Shown: positions 1-11,853 of the stretch, piece by piece | Layout: each line of letters starts with the position of its first letter | Position numbering within the stretch: position 1 is the first letter of the stretch | Source: Cupriavidus sp. UYMMa02A | Lineage (GTDB): Bacteria; Pseudomonadota; Gammaproteobacteria; Burkholderiales; Burkholderiaceae | Direction: 5' to 3' | Assembly (NCBI GenBank): GCA_001725945.1 | Contig: LRMT01000125.1 | Coordinates: 1 to 64,000, forward strand | Length of the DNA: 64,000 nucleotides | Program-made: the position numbers and the translations under genes | The notes under the pieces: generated by a model | The model's database searches: none | Told to the model about the DNA's origin: nothing | Seen by the model: the letters and a program-made list of their open reading frames with translations, nothing else

Positions 1-267
1 GGCGGTGCAGGCCGCGGCGGCCTGGCCGGCCGGCTCCAGCATTACCAGCACGGAGCCTTCGGACACGTTGTCGCCAACCTTGATACGGACTTCCTTGACC
101 ACGCCGGCCTGCGGCGAGGGCACGTCCATGGTGGCCTTGTCCGATTCCAGCGTGACCAGCGCGTCTTCCGCGTTGATGCTGTCGCCGGGTTTTACATGCA
201 CTTCAATGACGGGAACGGCGTCATAGTCGCCGATGTCCGGCACCTTGATTTCAATCGCTTGACTCAT
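1..267 (-). CDS. aceF: Pyruvate dehydrogenase E2 (dihydrolipoyl acetyltransferase), N-terminal part
   Basis: E2 core subunit of the pyruvate dehydrogenase complex; the gene runs off the left edge, so only the first 89 codons are seen. They form one biotinyl/lipoyl domain beginning [20 protein letters not shown], with the lipoylated lysine at K44 inside [10 protein letters not shown]. This is followed by an Ala/Pro-rich linker start. The ATG is preceded by AGGAG about 8 bases upstream. It lies 166 bases behind aceE on the same strand, the usual aceE-aceF order, so E1 and E2 are probably co-transcribed. The catalytic domain is not visible, so the number of lipoyl domains is unknown. Confidence 0.93.
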   Translation of the reverse strand, partial: MSQAIEIKVPDIGDYDAVPVIEVHVKPGDSINAEDALVTLESDKATMDVPSPQAGVVKEVRIKVGDNVSEGSVLVMLEPAGQAAAACTA

Positions 268-433
268 TCAGTGTCTCCTGGGCAGGCCGGCACGCGCGCG
301 CATCCGCAAGCGGCGAGATTACCTTCGCCGCCCGCTTCTGTCACGCCGCTGTGCCGCAAGGCGCCGGCCGGAATGTCCCGGGGCGCCCGCGGCACGGCGT
401 TGCCGTACTGCGGGGGTTGGTGCAGGAAGCCGG

Positions 434-3119
434 TCAGACCGACATCGGGTTCGGCTTGCTCGGGTCGAGGTTGTACTTCTTGATCGCTTCAGCCACCTTG
501 TCGCGGCTGATGGCGCCCTCGTCGGCCAGCGCCTTCAGCGCGGCCAGCGTGACCCAGTGGCGATCGACCTCGAAGAAGTGGCGCAGCTTTTCGCGGGTGT
601 CCGAGCGGCCAAAGCCGTCGGTGCCCAGTACCACGTAGCGGCGCGGCACGAACGGGCGGATCTGCTCGGCGAATGCGCGCACATAGTCGGTCGAGGCAAT
701 GACCGGACCGCGGGCCGACTTCAGCTTCTGCGCGACGAACGACTCGCGCGGGGTCTCGGTCGGGTGCAGCAGGTTGAAGCGCTCGGCCGCCTGGCCTTCG
801 CGGGCCAGCTCGGTAAAGCTCGGGCAGCTCCACAGATCGGATTCGACGCCCCAGTCCTTCTTCAGCAGTTCGGCGGCAGCGACCACCTCGCGGAAGATCG
901 TGCCCGAGCCCAGCAGCTGCACGCGCGGTGCGTTGCTGTTCTCGACGCCCTTGCGGAACTGGTACATCCCCTTGACGATGTCCTTCTCTACGCCAGCCGG
1001 CATTTCCGGATGCTCGTAGTTTTCGTTCATCACCGTCAGGTAGTAATAGACGTCTTCCTGCTCGGCGTACATGCGGCGCAGGCCGTCCTGCATGATGACC
1101 GCCAGCTCGTACTGGAAGGTCGGGTCATACGAGATGCAGTTCGGGATCGCGGCGTGGAACACATGCGAGTGGCCGTCTTCGTGCTGCAGGCCTTCGCCGT
1201 TCAGCGTGGTCCGGCCAGCGGTGCCGCCCAGCAGGAAGCCGCGCGAACGCATGTCGGCAGCAGCCCAGCACAGGTCGCCGATACGCTGGATGCCGAACAT
1301 CGAGTAGTAGATGTAGAACGGGATCATCTGCACGCCGTGCGTCGAGTACGACGTAGCGGCGGCGATCCAGTCGCACATGGCGCCGGCTTCGTTGATGCCT
1401 TCCTGCAGCACCTGGCCAGTCTGCGACTCCTTGTAGAACATGAGCTGGTCATGGTCTTCCGGCACGTACTTCTGGCCCTGCTGGTTCCAGATGCCGACCT
1501 GGCGGAACAGGCCTTCCATGCCGAAGGTGCGCGACTCGTCCGGCACGATGGGCACCACGTGCTTGCCGATCTGCTTGTCTTTCAGCAACGTGTTCAGGAT
1601 ACGCACGAAGGCCATGGTGGTGGACACTTCGCGGCCTTCGCCGGTAGCCTTCAGCAGCGCCTCGAACGCGGACAGTTGCGGGACCGGCAGGGCCTCGGCC
1701 TTCTGGCGGCGGGCCGGCAGGTAGCCGCCCAGGTTCATGCGCGCCTGGCGCATGTATTCCAGTTCCTTCGAGCCTTCCTCGAAGGTCAGGTACGGCACCT
1801 CTTCGATCTTGTCGTCCGATACCGGGATATTGAACTGGTCGCGGAACTTGCGGATCGCGTCCACCGGCATCTTCTTCTGCTGGTGGGCCACGTTCATGGC
1901 CTGGCCGGCGTCGCCCATGCCATAGCCCTTGATGGTCTTGGCCAGGATCAGCGTGGGCTGGCCCTTGTGCTCGCTGGCAGCCTTGTAGGCCGCATAGATC
2001 TTGTGCGGATCATGGCCGCCGCGGTTCAGGCGCCAGATGTCGTCATCGGACCAGTCCGACACCATCGCCTTCAGCTCAGGTGTGTTGAAGAAGTGCTCGC
2101 GCACGTAGGCGCCATCCTTGGCCTTGAAGGTCTGGTACTCGCCGTCGACGCATTCCATCATGCGCTTCATCAGCAGGCCCTTGGTGTCGCGCGCCAGCAG
2201 GGAATCCCACTTGCTGCCCCACACCACCTTGATCACGTTCCAGCCGGCACCGCGGAACTCGGATTCCAGTTCCTGGATGATCTTGCCGTTGCCGCGAACC
2301 GGGCCGTCCAGGCGCTGCAGGTTGCAGTTGATGACGAACACGAGGTTGTCGAGCTTTTCGCGGCCGGCCATGCCGATCGCGCCAGCGATTCCGGCTCGTC
2401 GGTCTCGCCGTCGCAAGGAACGCCCAGACCTTGCGGTCGCCGGCCTTGGCCAGGCCGCGGCTGTCCAGATACTTCATGAAGCGGGCCTGGTAGATGGCCA
2501 TGATCGGGCCCAGGCCCATCGACACGGTCGGGAACTGCCAGAAGTCCGGCATCAGCCACGGGTGCGGGTAGGACGAGATGCCCTTGCCGTCGACTTCCTG
2601 GCGGAAATTGTCGAGCTGCTCGGTGGTCAGTCGGCCCAGCAGGAACGCGCGCGAATACACGCCCGGCGCCGAGTGGCCCTGCACGAAGACCAGGTCGCCC
2701 CCGCTCTGCTCCGAAGGAGCGCGCCAGAAGTGGTTGTAGCCGACGTCATACAGCGTCGCGGCCGACGCGAACGACGAAATGTGGCCGCCGACGTTGGTGT
2801 GCTTGTTGGCACGCAGCACCATCGCCATGGCGTTCCAGCGCGTGTACGAGCGGATGCGATGCTCGATGTCCTGGTCGCCGGGGATGCGTGCCTGCTGCTC
2901 GACCGGGATCGTGTTGATGTACTGCGTCTCCGCGTGGAACGGCTGGGTCACGCCGTTCACGCGTGCGTACTCGATCTGCTTGTCGATCAGGAAGGCCGCA
3001 CGCTCGCTGCCTTCGGCAGCCAGGACGCCCTGCAGGGCGTCGAGCCATTCATGGGTTTCCTGGGGATCGGCGTCGTTGGCGCTGGATGCGCCGAGAATCT
3101 GCTCGGGTACGGCGGACAT
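434..3119 (-). CDS. aceE: Pyruvate dehydrogenase E1, homodimeric type (two frame breaks)
   Basis: Thiamine-diphosphate E1 that decarboxylates pyruvate and acetylates the lipoyl group of E2. About 895 residues after repair, the normal size for the homodimeric AceE family. It begins MSAVPEQILGAS and ends DPSKPNPMSV. The ThDP motif GDGETDEPES...NCNLQ is present but split: the frame changes near 2414 (CTT GGC GAC read as CTTGCGAC) and again near 2383 (CTG GGC GCG read as CTGGCGCG). Adding one G at each site restores an unbroken conserved protein, so I treat both as sequence errors. It is upstream of aceF on the same strand. The long ORF on the opposite strand (557-2479) is a shadow of this gene. 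Confidence 0.95.
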
Positions 3120-3532
3120 GACTGTCTCCTGGTGAATTCATGCTCCGGGCCCTGGCCTTTTGGCCGTCAGGCCCCGGGGTGACGGGGTATGACTTGCGGA
3201 TGCGTCGCCGCCGCGCCTTGCATCGGAGCTGCCGCCGGGCATCCTGTTCCGGATGCTCCGCGCGGCAGGCGCATGGTTACCGCCCGCGTTCTTGGTCGAA
3301 CGGATTCTATGGAAGCAGAAAGGGCAGCACAAGCAAAATTTTCAAATTGCGATATCGTTTTTATAATGTGAAATTATGACGCGGCGCATCAAACTCCACA
3401 CCGGCAGCGATCGCCCATACGGGTCAAGCCTGGCATCGTCGCGAGCCATTTCCTTGATTTCATTGGCACTTTCCCCAAGCGACGCACTGCAATAATCTCG
3501 CTACACTGGCAGGTCAGCCGTCAATCCCTGTC
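3120..3532. promoter_or_regulatory. Divergent intergenic region between aceE and the sensor kinase gene
   Basis: No gene seen. Most of it is GC-rich, but about 3335-3380 is sharply AT-rich and contains TATAAT (3362-3367) and two imperfect palindromes of the TTTCAnAnTGnGAAA type. They are best seen around 3340-3357 and 3358-3377. This is where a promoter and operator for the minus-strand aceE-aceF operon would lie. I cannot name the regulator. No clear Shine-Dalgarno precedes the plus-strand ATG at 3533. Confidence 0.4.
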
Positions 3533-6250
3533 ATGCCGTTTTTTCATCGTTTCCTGTCCAGCCTGCGCGCAGCCATTCTTCCCCCTACCGCCTCCCCCGC
3601 CGTCTCCGAGACGGCCAGGGCAGCCGGAGGCGACGGCGCGCCCGCGCCGCCGGCCGCACGCCGGGTTCCATCGAAAACCTGGCACATGTCGCACAGGTCG
3701 ACGAGGGCGGCACCGTCGGCGTGCCGACGCGTGGCCGCTGGTGGCTGCGCTGGCGCAACCTGGTCGCCACGAGCTGGTTCATGTTCATCCCGCTGGTGGC
3801 CATCGTGCTGTTCAGCGGAGCGATGGGCGTCATCCTCTGGTCGCTGCATGAGACCGAGCGCCAGCAGCAACGCGATGCGCTGTACCGCGACGCGGCCTGG
3901 GCGCAGCAGCGTGTACGGCTTTCCCTGCTGAGCAACCAGGACCAGCTTGCCTCGCTCGCGCGCGACATTGCCGCCGCGCAGCTTGAACAGGGCGCGTACC
4001 GGACCGCGGCGCAGGAAATCCTGCGTGAGAACCCGGAAATCGTCTTCATCAACTGGCTCGACGCCACGCGCCGTGGCCGCTGGTCGCTGCCATCCACCTC
4101 GGAATTCGCCGCGCGGCTGCGCGAGAACCAGGACCAGCCGCTCGAACCCGAGGTGCTCGACACCTTCGACGCCGCGCGCGAGACCCAGCGCGTGGTCTAC
4201 TCGCGCCCGCTCACCACGACCGCGGCGACAGCTTCATGCTGATGGAAGTGCCGATCGTCCGTGACAACGAGTTCCTCGGCACGCTCGGCGCGCTCTACTC
4301 GATCAACGGCATCCTCACGCACCTGCTGCCGCCGGAGCTGACCGAACGCTACCGCTTCTCGCTGATCGACAAGAACAATCAGACCCGCGCCAGCACGTCG
4401 CTGCGCCCGGTGCCCGGCAATGCCCTGTCGTACGAGGTGTTGCTCGATCCGCCAGGCCATTCGCTGTCGCTGCGCGCCGACGCCTACCCGCCGCCGTCCA
4501 ACCTGCCCAACAACATGCTGCTGTGGCTGGTGGTCGGGCTGTCGTGCTTCCTGCTGTGGAGCCTGTGGAGCATGTGGCGGCACACGAGCCGCCGCTCCGA
4601 AGCGCAGCGCGCACTGCTGGCCGAGACGTCGTTCCGGCGCGCCATGGAGAATTCCATGCTGATCGGCCTGCGGGCGCTGGACCTCAACGGCCGCATCACC
4701 TACGTGAACCCGGCGTTCTGCCGCATGACCGGCTGGCAGGAAAACGACCTGGTCGGCCGCCTGCCGCCGTTCCCCTACTGGCCGCCGAACGACCAGCAGG
4801 AGATGCAAAAACAGATCGACCTGACGCTGCAGGGCAAGTCCCCGTCCGGCGGCTATGAAATGCGCGTGATGCGCCGCGATGGCAGCAGCTTCTTCGCGCG
4901 CATGTACGTGTCGCCGCTGGTGGACAGCCGCGGCCGCCATACGGGCTGGATGAGCTCGATGACCGACATCACCGAGCCCAAGCGCGCGCGCGAGGAACTC
5001 GCCGCCGCGCACGACCGCTTCACCACCGTGCTGGAAAGCCTGGACGCCGCCGTGTCCGTGCTCGCCACCGACAAGGCGGAGCTGCTGTTCGCCAACCGCT
5101 ACTACCGCCAGCTCTTCGGCTGGGAAGCCGAAGGCCACCTGAAGTTTGCCGGCGACGAAGTCGACAAGGACCAGGTCTCGAGCGACAACGCCGACTACGT
5201 CGACGCATACGCCGGCCTGCCCGCGTCCGAGCTGATGCCGTACACGTCGGACGCGCGCGAGGTCTTCGTGCCCGACATGCAGAAATGGTTCGAAGTGCGC
5301 CGCCGCTATATCCAGTGGGTCGACGGCCATCTCGCGCAGATGCAGATCGCCACCGACATCACGGTGCGCAAGGCTGCCGAGGAAATGGCCCGCCAGCATG
5401 AGGAGCGCCTGCAGTTCACCAGCCGCCTGACCACCATGGGCGAGATGGCGTCGTCGCTGGCGCATGAACTGAACCAGCCGCTCGCCGCGATCAACAACTA
5501 CTGCATGGGTGCGGTAGCGCGGCTGCACTCCGGCCGCAGCACGCCCGAAGACCTGATCCCCGTGCTGGAAAAGACTTCGGCCCAGGCCGTGCGCGCCGGC
5601 ACCATCATCAGCCGCATCCGCGGCTTCGTGAAGCGCAGCCAGCCGCAGCGGCGCGAAGCCTCGCTGCACGACATCGTCGCCGACGCGGTGGGCCTCGCCG
5701 ACCTGGAGGCCACGCGCCGGCGCGTCACCATCCTGACGCGCCTGCCCGCCCCGCCCATGACGATCTATGTGGACCCGGTGCTGATCGAACAGGTGCTGGT
5801 CAACCTGCTCAAGAACGCCGTGGAGGCCATGTCGGGCATGCTCGCCCCGCGCGCGGGCGGGGTTGTGCGCCTGCACGCGCGCGTGGAGCCAGGCGAGTTC
5901 GGCAACAACATCCATATCGACGTCATCGACCAGGGTCCTGGCGTGGACGAAACCACCAAGGAACGCCTGTTCGAACCCTTCTTCAGCACCAAGTCCGATG
6001 GCATGGGCATGGGCCTGAACATCTGCCGCTCGATCATCGAATCCCACCAGGCAGGTTGTGGGTCGAGAACAATATCGACGGCATTGGCTGTACGTTTAAA
6101 ATCATGCTGCCTCTGCAGCCGGCCATGGCGGAACATAACGACGCCGCAGCAACGCCACCCCACGCGCGTGGGGTGCCGGACCTGTTACATAGGGCCACAG
6201 CCGGTTACACTGCTGCCGCAAATGATTGGTTGTCCCAGGAGACTTCATGA
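3533..6250 (+). CDS. Membrane PAS-domain sensor histidine kinase (three frame breaks)
   Basis: Predicted sensor kinase of about 906 residues after repair. Visible in order: a membrane segment near residues 77-100 (FMFIPLVAIVLFSG), an extracytoplasmic sensing region, a second membrane segment near 324-347 (MLLWLVVGLSCFLLW), two PAS domains (roughly 370-480 and 490-615), a HisKA box LAHELNQPLAAI with the phosphorylated His near residue 644, then HATPase N box (LVNLLKNAVEAM), G1 (DQGPGVDE) and G2 (GMGMGLNI). The frame breaks near 3664, 4222 and 6055; the last restores HQGRLWVENN if GGGC is read instead of GGC. The N-terminal start is the least certain part; GTG 3721 is the alternative. The stop overlaps the next ATG in ATGA, so it is translationally coupled to its response regulator. 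Confidence 0.85.
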
Positions 6251-6879
6251 CCGCAACGCCAAACCCTGCCCCTCACCGCGGCGAGACCGTCTTTATCGTC
6301 GATGACGATGAAGCGATGCGCGACTCGCTGACCTGGCTGCTGGAGGGCAACGGCTACCAGGTACGCGCCTTCAACAGTGCCGAGCAGTTTCTGGCGGCCT
6401 ATGACGCCAGCCAGGTTTCGTGCGTGATCCTCGACGTGCGCATGCCCGGCATGAGCGGCCCGGAACTGCAGGAACGCATGATCGCCGAGAACATCGACAT
6501 CCCCATCGTCTTCATCACCGGCCATGGCGACGTGCCGCTGGCCGTGTCCACGATGAAGCGCGGTGCGATCGACTTCATCGAGAAGCCGTTTGACGAGTCG
6601 GAACTGCGCGCGCTGGTCGAACGCATGCTGCAGAAGGCCCGCACGGATCACTCGGCCGCGCGCGAACAGCGCGCCGCCAAGGACCTGCTGGGCAAACTGA
6701 CCACGCGCGAGCAGCAAGTGCTGGAGCGCATCGTGGCCGGCCGGCTGAACAAGCAGATCGCCGACGATCTGGGCATTTCCATCAAGACTGTCGAAGCGCA
6801 TCGCGCCAACATCATGGAAAAGCTCAACGTCAACACCGTGGCCGACCTGCTGCGCCTGGCCCTGTCGCGCAATAGCTGA
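6247..6879 (+). CDS. Response regulator, FixJ/NarL type (receiver plus LuxR HTH)
   Basis: A 210-residue cognate regulator of the preceding kinase. The receiver domain covers about residues 13-130 with the acidic pair DDDE, phospho-acceptor D63 in VILDVRMPG, T91 and K113 in FIEKPFDE. A LuxR-type helix-turn-helix follows at the C-terminus (LTTREQQVLERIVAG...IKTVEAHRANIMEKL). I chose ATG 6247 because AGGAG sits 6 bases upstream and its A overlaps the kinase stop codon. This layout is that of the FixLJ/TodST/StySR group, but nothing in the sequence names the ligand or target. The neighbouring pyruvate dehydrogenase operon is a possible target only by position. Confidence 0.9.
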   Translation: MTATPNPAPHRGETVFIVDDDEAMRDSLTWLLEGNGYQVRAFNSAEQFLAAYDASQVSCVILDVRMPGMSGPELQERMIAENIDIPIVFITGHGDVPLAVSTMKRGAIDFIEKPFDESELRALVERMLQKARTDHSAAREQRAAKDLLGKLTTREQQVLERIVAGRLNKQIADDLGISIKTVEAHRANIMEKLNVNTVADLLRLALSRNS

Positions 6880-6891
6880 TCCTGCAAGCTG

Positions 6892-6915
6892 GCCCCGGCG
6901 GGCGCTCGCCGGGGC
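6892..6915 (+). terminator. GC-rich hairpin after the response regulator
   Basis: Nine-base perfect stem (GCCCCGGCG / CGCCGGGGC) with a 6-base loop, 12 bases after the regulator stop codon. There is no following T-run, so it may be a weak terminator or a 3' stabilising hairpin between convergent genes. Confidence 0.45.
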
Positions 6916-6963
6916 ATGCGTCCCCTGCCCCCTCCCCGCTTCCACCGCGGCCCGCCGCCCGCC

Positions 6964-7643
6964 TCAGTTCCGCAGGTACTCCTCGTCACGGAACGTCACC
7001 ACCCATTGCGGCCGGTACACCACAAAAATCGTCACCAGCATGCCGGTCAGGAATGCCTCGCCAAAGGCAAGGATGACGATGGCTGCGAGTGTGTCGGCGG
7101 TGCTGAACGGCAGCCCCGGGGCCATCCAGTGCCGCCAGGCCGTTTCCGCCGCGCCCGCGCCCATGGCGGCCAGGCCCGCGCAAAAGTAGCCATGGCCAAG
7201 GATGAACACGAACGGGTGGCGCGGCAGCAGGCGCCGCATAAGGCCCTGCAGCGCGGCCGAAATCAGCGCCGGCAGCAGCGCGAGCCAGGTGTAGCGCATC
7301 CAGAGCGACGGCCAGTCGAACAAGCCCCAGCTATGACCGGCCAGGTACTCCAGGCCGAGCATCGATACCAGATCGGCCACGAACAACGAGACCAGCGCCA
7401 GCGGCAGCCCGAACAGCGTCACCATCAGCGTCGCGCCCAGAAGCTGGATCACCAGGCCGCCCACCAGCGTGGCACGGACGGTCCACAGCAGCGCCACGAG
7501 GACCATCGCGCCCAGCCACGCATGCTGCAGGGAATCTCGCCGCAACAGTTGCCATGGGCGGCGGCTCACGCCCAGCCGAGCCCGGCAACGGACAGCACGA
7601 TAAGCAGCGGGTCGGACAGCAGGGATGGGAGCGCGGTATGCAT
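6964..7643 (-). CDS. CbiM-like integral membrane protein (COG3235 type; one frame break)
   Basis: About 226 residues with six or so hydrophobic segments ([51 protein letters not shown], and others). It has the layout of the energy-coupling-factor permease/CbiM-related family found next to housekeeping genes in Cupriavidus. No ATPase or other ECF component is adjacent, so transport of cobalt or nickel is inferred weakly from family only. The N-terminus reads [25 protein letters not shown], then needs one added base near 7570 to enter the main frame ([18 protein letters not shown]). It converges with the response regulator gene. Confidence 0.65.
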
Positions 7644-7764
7644 GCCCCGATCCTACCAGCGCTGGCCGGCGCCCCGGCTTGCGAGCGATCAAACGGGCAC
7701 GCAGCCCATGCGGGGACGGAATGCCGGCCCGCCACCCCGTCCGTCACCCCCGCCTGTCACCCCG

Positions 7765-7770
7765 TATAAT
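7765..7770 (+). promoter_or_regulatory. Probable -10 box for folD
   Basis: A perfect TATAAT in a GC-rich stretch 79 bases upstream of the folD start, directly after the divergent gene. No good -35 hexamer is visible at the right distance. Confidence 0.45.
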
Positions 7771-7848
7771 TCGCCTTTAAGCTCTGCCGGCCGGGCGCCG
7801 CCCCGCGACGGCGCCTTCACTCCCGGCCACAAACCCGCCCTGTCCCCC

Positions 7849-8700
7849 ATGTCTGCACAACTGATCGACGGCAATGCCCTTGCCAAACAAATCCGTTCCG
7901 AAGCCGCCGTCCGCGCCGCCCGCCTGACCGAACGCGGTCACCAGCCCGGCCTGGCCGTGGTCCTGGTCGGCGAGGACCCGGCCAGTCAGGTCTATGTGCG
8001 CAACAAGGTCAAGGCCTGCGAGGACAACGGCTTCCATTCGTCGCTGGACCGCTACCCGGCCGACCTGTCCGAGGCCGACCTGCTGGCCCGCATCGACGCG
8101 CTGAACCATGATCCGAAGATCCACGGCATCCTGGTGCAATTGCCGCTGCCCAAGCACATCGACAGCCACAAGGTGCTAGAAGCCATCGCCCCGGAAAAGG
8201 ACGTGGACGGCTTCCACGTGGCCAATGCCGGCGCGCTGATGACCGGCGCCCCGCTGTTCCGCCCGTGCACGCCGTACGGCTGCATGAAGATGCTGGAGTC
8301 GATCGGTTACCCGCTGCGCGGCGCGCGCGCGGTGGTGGTTGGCGCCTCGAACATCGTCGGCAAGCCGATGGCCATGCTGTTGCTGCAGGCCGGCGCCACC
8401 GTGACCATCTGCAACAGCAAGACGCGCGATATCGGCGCGCATACGCGTGAAGCCGACGTGATCGTCGCCGCCGTGGGCAGGCGCAACCTGATCACTGCCG
8501 ACATGGTCAAGCCCGGCGCGGTCGTGATCGACGTGGGCATGAACCGCGACGACAACGGCAAGCTGTGCGGCGACGTGGATTTCGCCGGCGTGCGCGAGGT
8601 GGCCGGCTATATCACGCCGGTGCCCGGTGGCGTCGGCCCGATGACCATCACCATGCTGCTGATCAATACGCTGGAAGCCGCCGAGCGCGCCGCCGGCTAA
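7849..8700 (+). CDS. folD: Methylenetetrahydrofolate dehydrogenase/cyclohydrolase
   Basis: Bifunctional one-carbon enzyme interconverting 5,10-methylene-, methenyl- and 10-formyl-tetrahydrofolate in the cytoplasm. The 283-residue length and the motifs are typical: [11 protein letters not shown] with the catalytic lysine (K53), [10 protein letters not shown], the NADP-binding [14 protein letters not shown] and the C-terminal signature [13 protein letters not shown]. The frame is unbroken. It is followed after 104 bases by prlC on the same strand. Confidence 0.97.
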   Translation: MSAQLIDGNALAKQIRSEAAVRAARLTERGHQPGLAVVLVGEDPASQVYVRNKVKACEDNGFHSSLDRYPADLSEADLLARIDALNHDPKIHGILVQLPLPKHIDSHKVLEAIAPEKDVDGFHVANAGALMTGAPLFRPCTPYGCMKMLESIGYPLRGARAVVVGASNIVGKPMAMLLLQAGATVTICNSKTRDIGAHTREADVIVAAVGRRNLITADMVKPGAVVIDVGMNRDDNGKLCGDVDFAGVREVAGYITPVPGGVGPMTITMLLINTLEAAERAAG

Positions 8701-8804
8701 AGCACCCTGCCGTTGCGGCACTCGCCGCAGCGGCACTGGAAAGCACCGGGGCTGCCCCAATCTGCGAGCCATTGCCTCTTCAGGCCAGACAACCGAGAAC
8801 CGCC

Positions 8805-10881
8805 ATGGACCAAGCCGTCAACAATCCACTGCTGGACTTCACCGACCTGCCGCGCTTCTCCGAGATCCGCCCCGAGCACATCAGCCCCGCACTGGACGTG
8901 CTGCTCGAGCGTGCACAGGCAGCCGCGGCACGCGCCGAAGACCCGTCCACGCCGGCCGACTGGGCCAACGCCGTCGAAGCGCTGGAAGCCGCCACCGAGC
9001 CGCTGGGCCGCGCGTGGGGCGTGGTCGGTCATCTGAGCGCGGTCGCCGATACCCCGGAACTGCGCAAGGCACACGCCGAAACCTGCCGCGCATGACCGAA
9101 TTCTGGTCATCGCTGGGGCAAAGCCTGGCGCTTTATGAAAAGTACAAGACGCTTGCTGCCAGCCCCGAGTTCGCGGGCATGGACGCCGCCCGCCACCAAC
9201 TGATCGAGAACGAGCTGCGCGGCTTCCGCCTGGGCGGCGCCGAGCTGCCCGAGGACAAGAAGCCGCGCTTTGCCGAGATCCAGGAGCAGCAGGCGCAGTT
9301 GTCCAAGGCCTTCTCCGACCATGTGCTGGATGCCACCAACGCCTACGCGCTCGTCGTGGAGGATCCGGCACGGCTGGCTGGCCTGCCCGAGGATGCGAAG
9401 GAAGCCGCGCGCCACGCTGCCGAGAAAGACGGCAAGGCCGGCTGGAAGTTCACGCTGCACTTCCCGTCCTATTTCCCCGTGCTGCAATACGCGGATGACC
9501 GCGCGTTGCGCCAGACCCTGTACGAAGCCAACGTGACGCGCGCTTCGGAACAGGGCCCGCAGTTCGGCAGCGGCCAGAATGACTGGGACAACACGGACAA
9601 TATGCGCGAGCAGCTCGCGCTGCGCCGTGAAGAAGCGCAGATGCTCGGCTTCCAGTGCTACGGCGAAGTTTCGCTGGTTCCGAAGATGGCCGAATCGCCG
9701 GCCGAAGTGCTGAAGTTCCTCGATGAGCTCGCCGTCAAGGCGCGCCCGTATGCCGAGCAGGACTGGGCAGAACTCAAGGCCTTTGCCGCAGCAGAACTGG
9801 GCCTGTCCGACCTGGCGCCGTGGGACGTCGCCTACGCCTCCGAGAAACTGCGCCAGCAGCGCTATGCGTTCTCGGAACAAGAGGTGAAGCAGTACTTCCC
9901 CGAGCAGAAGGTCCTGCAAGGCCTGTTCGGTGCCGTTGAGCGGCTGTTCTCGGTGAAGATCCAGCCCGACCAGTCGCAGACTGGCACAAGGACGTGCGCT
10001 TCTTCCGCGTGAGCGCGGCCGACGGCTCGCTGCTGGCCCAGTTCTACATCGACCTCTATGCGCGCGAAGGCAAGCGCGGCGGCGCGTGGATGGATGACGC
10101 GCGCGGCCGCAAGCTCCTGGCGGGCGGCAAGGTGCAGACGCCGGTGGCCTACCTCACGTGCAATTTCTCGGCACCGGTCGGAGACAAGCCGGCGCTGTTC
10201 ACGCACGACGAGGTCATCACGCTGTTCCACGAATTCGGCCACGGCCTGCACCACATGCTGACCCAGGTGGGCGAGCTTGGCGTGTCCGGCATCAACGGCG
10301 TGGAGTGGGATGCCGTAGAGCTGCCGTCCCAGTTCATGGAGAACTTCTGCTGGGAATTCGAAGTGCTTAGCGGCATGACGCAGCATGTCGACAGTGGCGA
10401 GCCGCTGCCGCGCGCGCTGTTCGAGCGCATGCTCGCGGCCAAGAATTTCCAGAACGGCATGATGACGCTGCGCCAGATCGTGTTCTCGTCGTTCGACATG
10501 CACCTGCACACCGACTTCGACCCGCACGGGGCAAAGTCCGTACTGGACCTGTCGCGCGAGATCAATGACCGCGTGCACGTGGTGCCGCAGTACCCGCTGT
10601 CGCGCTGGCCCAATACCTTCAGCCATATCTTCGCCGGCGGCTATGCCGCGGGTTACTACTGCTACAAGTGGGCCGAAGTGCTGTCGGCCGACGTGTATGC
10701 CGCGTTCGAGGAAGCCGCGCAGCTCTCCGGCACGGTGCTCGACAGCGAAACCGGCGCGCGCTACCAGCGCGAGATCCTGTCGGTCGGCGGTAGCCGCCCC
10801 GCGATGGATTCATTCGTCGCGTTCCGCGGCCGCGCGCCGCAGATCGATGCGCTGCTGCGCCACGGAGGCATGGCAGCATGA
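8805..10881 (+). CDS. prlC: Oligopeptidase A, M3 family metallopeptidase (two frame breaks)
   Basis: Cytoplasmic zinc endopeptidase that degrades small peptides, including cleaved signal peptides. About 692 residues after repair, typical of PrlC/oligopeptidase A. The zinc motif HEFGHGLHHML lies at about residue 476, followed by the conserved NFCWEFEVLSGM and FSHIFAGGYAAGYYCYKWAEVLSADVY regions (shown here as separate conserved stretches of the family). Frame breaks lie near 9085 (GAAACC CTG read with one C fewer) and near 9982 (SQT-WHKDVRFF). The stop overlaps the xthA start in ATGA, suggesting a translationally coupled prlC-xthA pair. Confidence 0.93.
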
Positions 10882-11704
10882 GCGCTACGCTGCCCTCCTC
10901 CGGTCCGCTGCGCGTCGCCAGCTGGAATGTCAACTCGCTGAAGGTCCGCTTGCCGCAGGTGCTGCAATGGCTGGCGGAACAGGAGCAGGCCGGCGCGCCA
11001 ATTGACGCGCTGTGCCTGCAGGAACTGAAGCTGCCTGACGACAAGTATCCGCTTGCGGAACTCGAGAACGTCGCTTTCACAGCGTCTATACGGGCCAGAA
11101 GACGTACAACGGTGTCGCCATCCTTGCGCGCGATGCCAGCATGCCGGGGCCGACGGACATTGTGCGCAACATCCCGGGCTTTGAAGATGCGCAGCAGCGC
11201 GTGGTCGCGGCCACGTATGGCGACATCCGGCTGATCTGCGCCTATTTTCCGAACGGACAGGCACCGGATTCGGACAAGTTCGTCTACAAGCTCAAGTGGC
11301 TCGAGGCCATGACGGCGTGGCTGCGCGAAGAACTCGCCAAGTATCCGCGGCTGGCGCTGCTGGGCGACTTCAATATCGCTCCGGAAGACCGCGACGTGCA
11401 CGATCCGGCCAAGTGGGAGGGCCAGAACCTGGTCTCGCCGCAGGAGCGCGCGGCGTTTGCCGCGCTCGTCGAACTCGGCCTGGCCGACGCGTTCCGCAAG
11501 TTCGAGCAGCCGGAAAAGACGTTCTCCTGGTGGGACTACCGCATGTTCGCGTTCCGGCGCAATGCCGGGCTGCGCATCGACCATATCCTGTTGTCACCGG
11601 CGCTGGCGAACGGTTGCTCTGCCTGCGTGATCGACCGCGTGCCGCGCACCTGGGAACAGCCATCGGACCACACCCCGGTGGTTGCCACGCTGAACTGCGG
11701 CTGA
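10878..11704 (+). CDS. xthA: Exodeoxyribonuclease III (one frame break)
   Basis: AP endonuclease/3'-5' exonuclease of base-excision repair, EEP superfamily. About 275 residues after repair. Visible catalytic motifs are SWNVNSLKVRL, LQELKLPD (metal-binding Glu), LLGDFNIAPEDRDV, RIDHILLS and the C-terminal SDHTPV. The frame breaks near 11073, where GTC GGC TTT is read GTCGCTTT; adding the G restores ELENVGFHSVYTGQKTYNGV. It overlaps the prlC stop by four bases. Confidence 0.94.
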
Positions 11705-11853
11705 TGCTCGTGCCCTGCGCGCAAGTCGGGACAAGCCCGGCTCGCCGCGCACGGCACGCGCGGCTACACTGCCGCCATGACCCGGCACTCTTCCTGCCGC
11801 CTGGAGCGCGGCGCAGCACGCTGCTGACGCCCGCCTGAAAAACCGCCCTGCCC

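Noticed and set aside
557..2479. 640-codon open frame on the plus strand opposite aceE
   Set aside because: His/Ala/Leu-rich shadow of a GC-rich gene; no ribosome site, no recognisable domain, and aceE on the other strand is unmistakable.
4197..6047. 616-codon open frame on the minus strand opposite the sensor kinase
   Set aside because: Shadow frame with the same His/Gly/Ala bias; kinase motifs on the plus strand explain the sequence.
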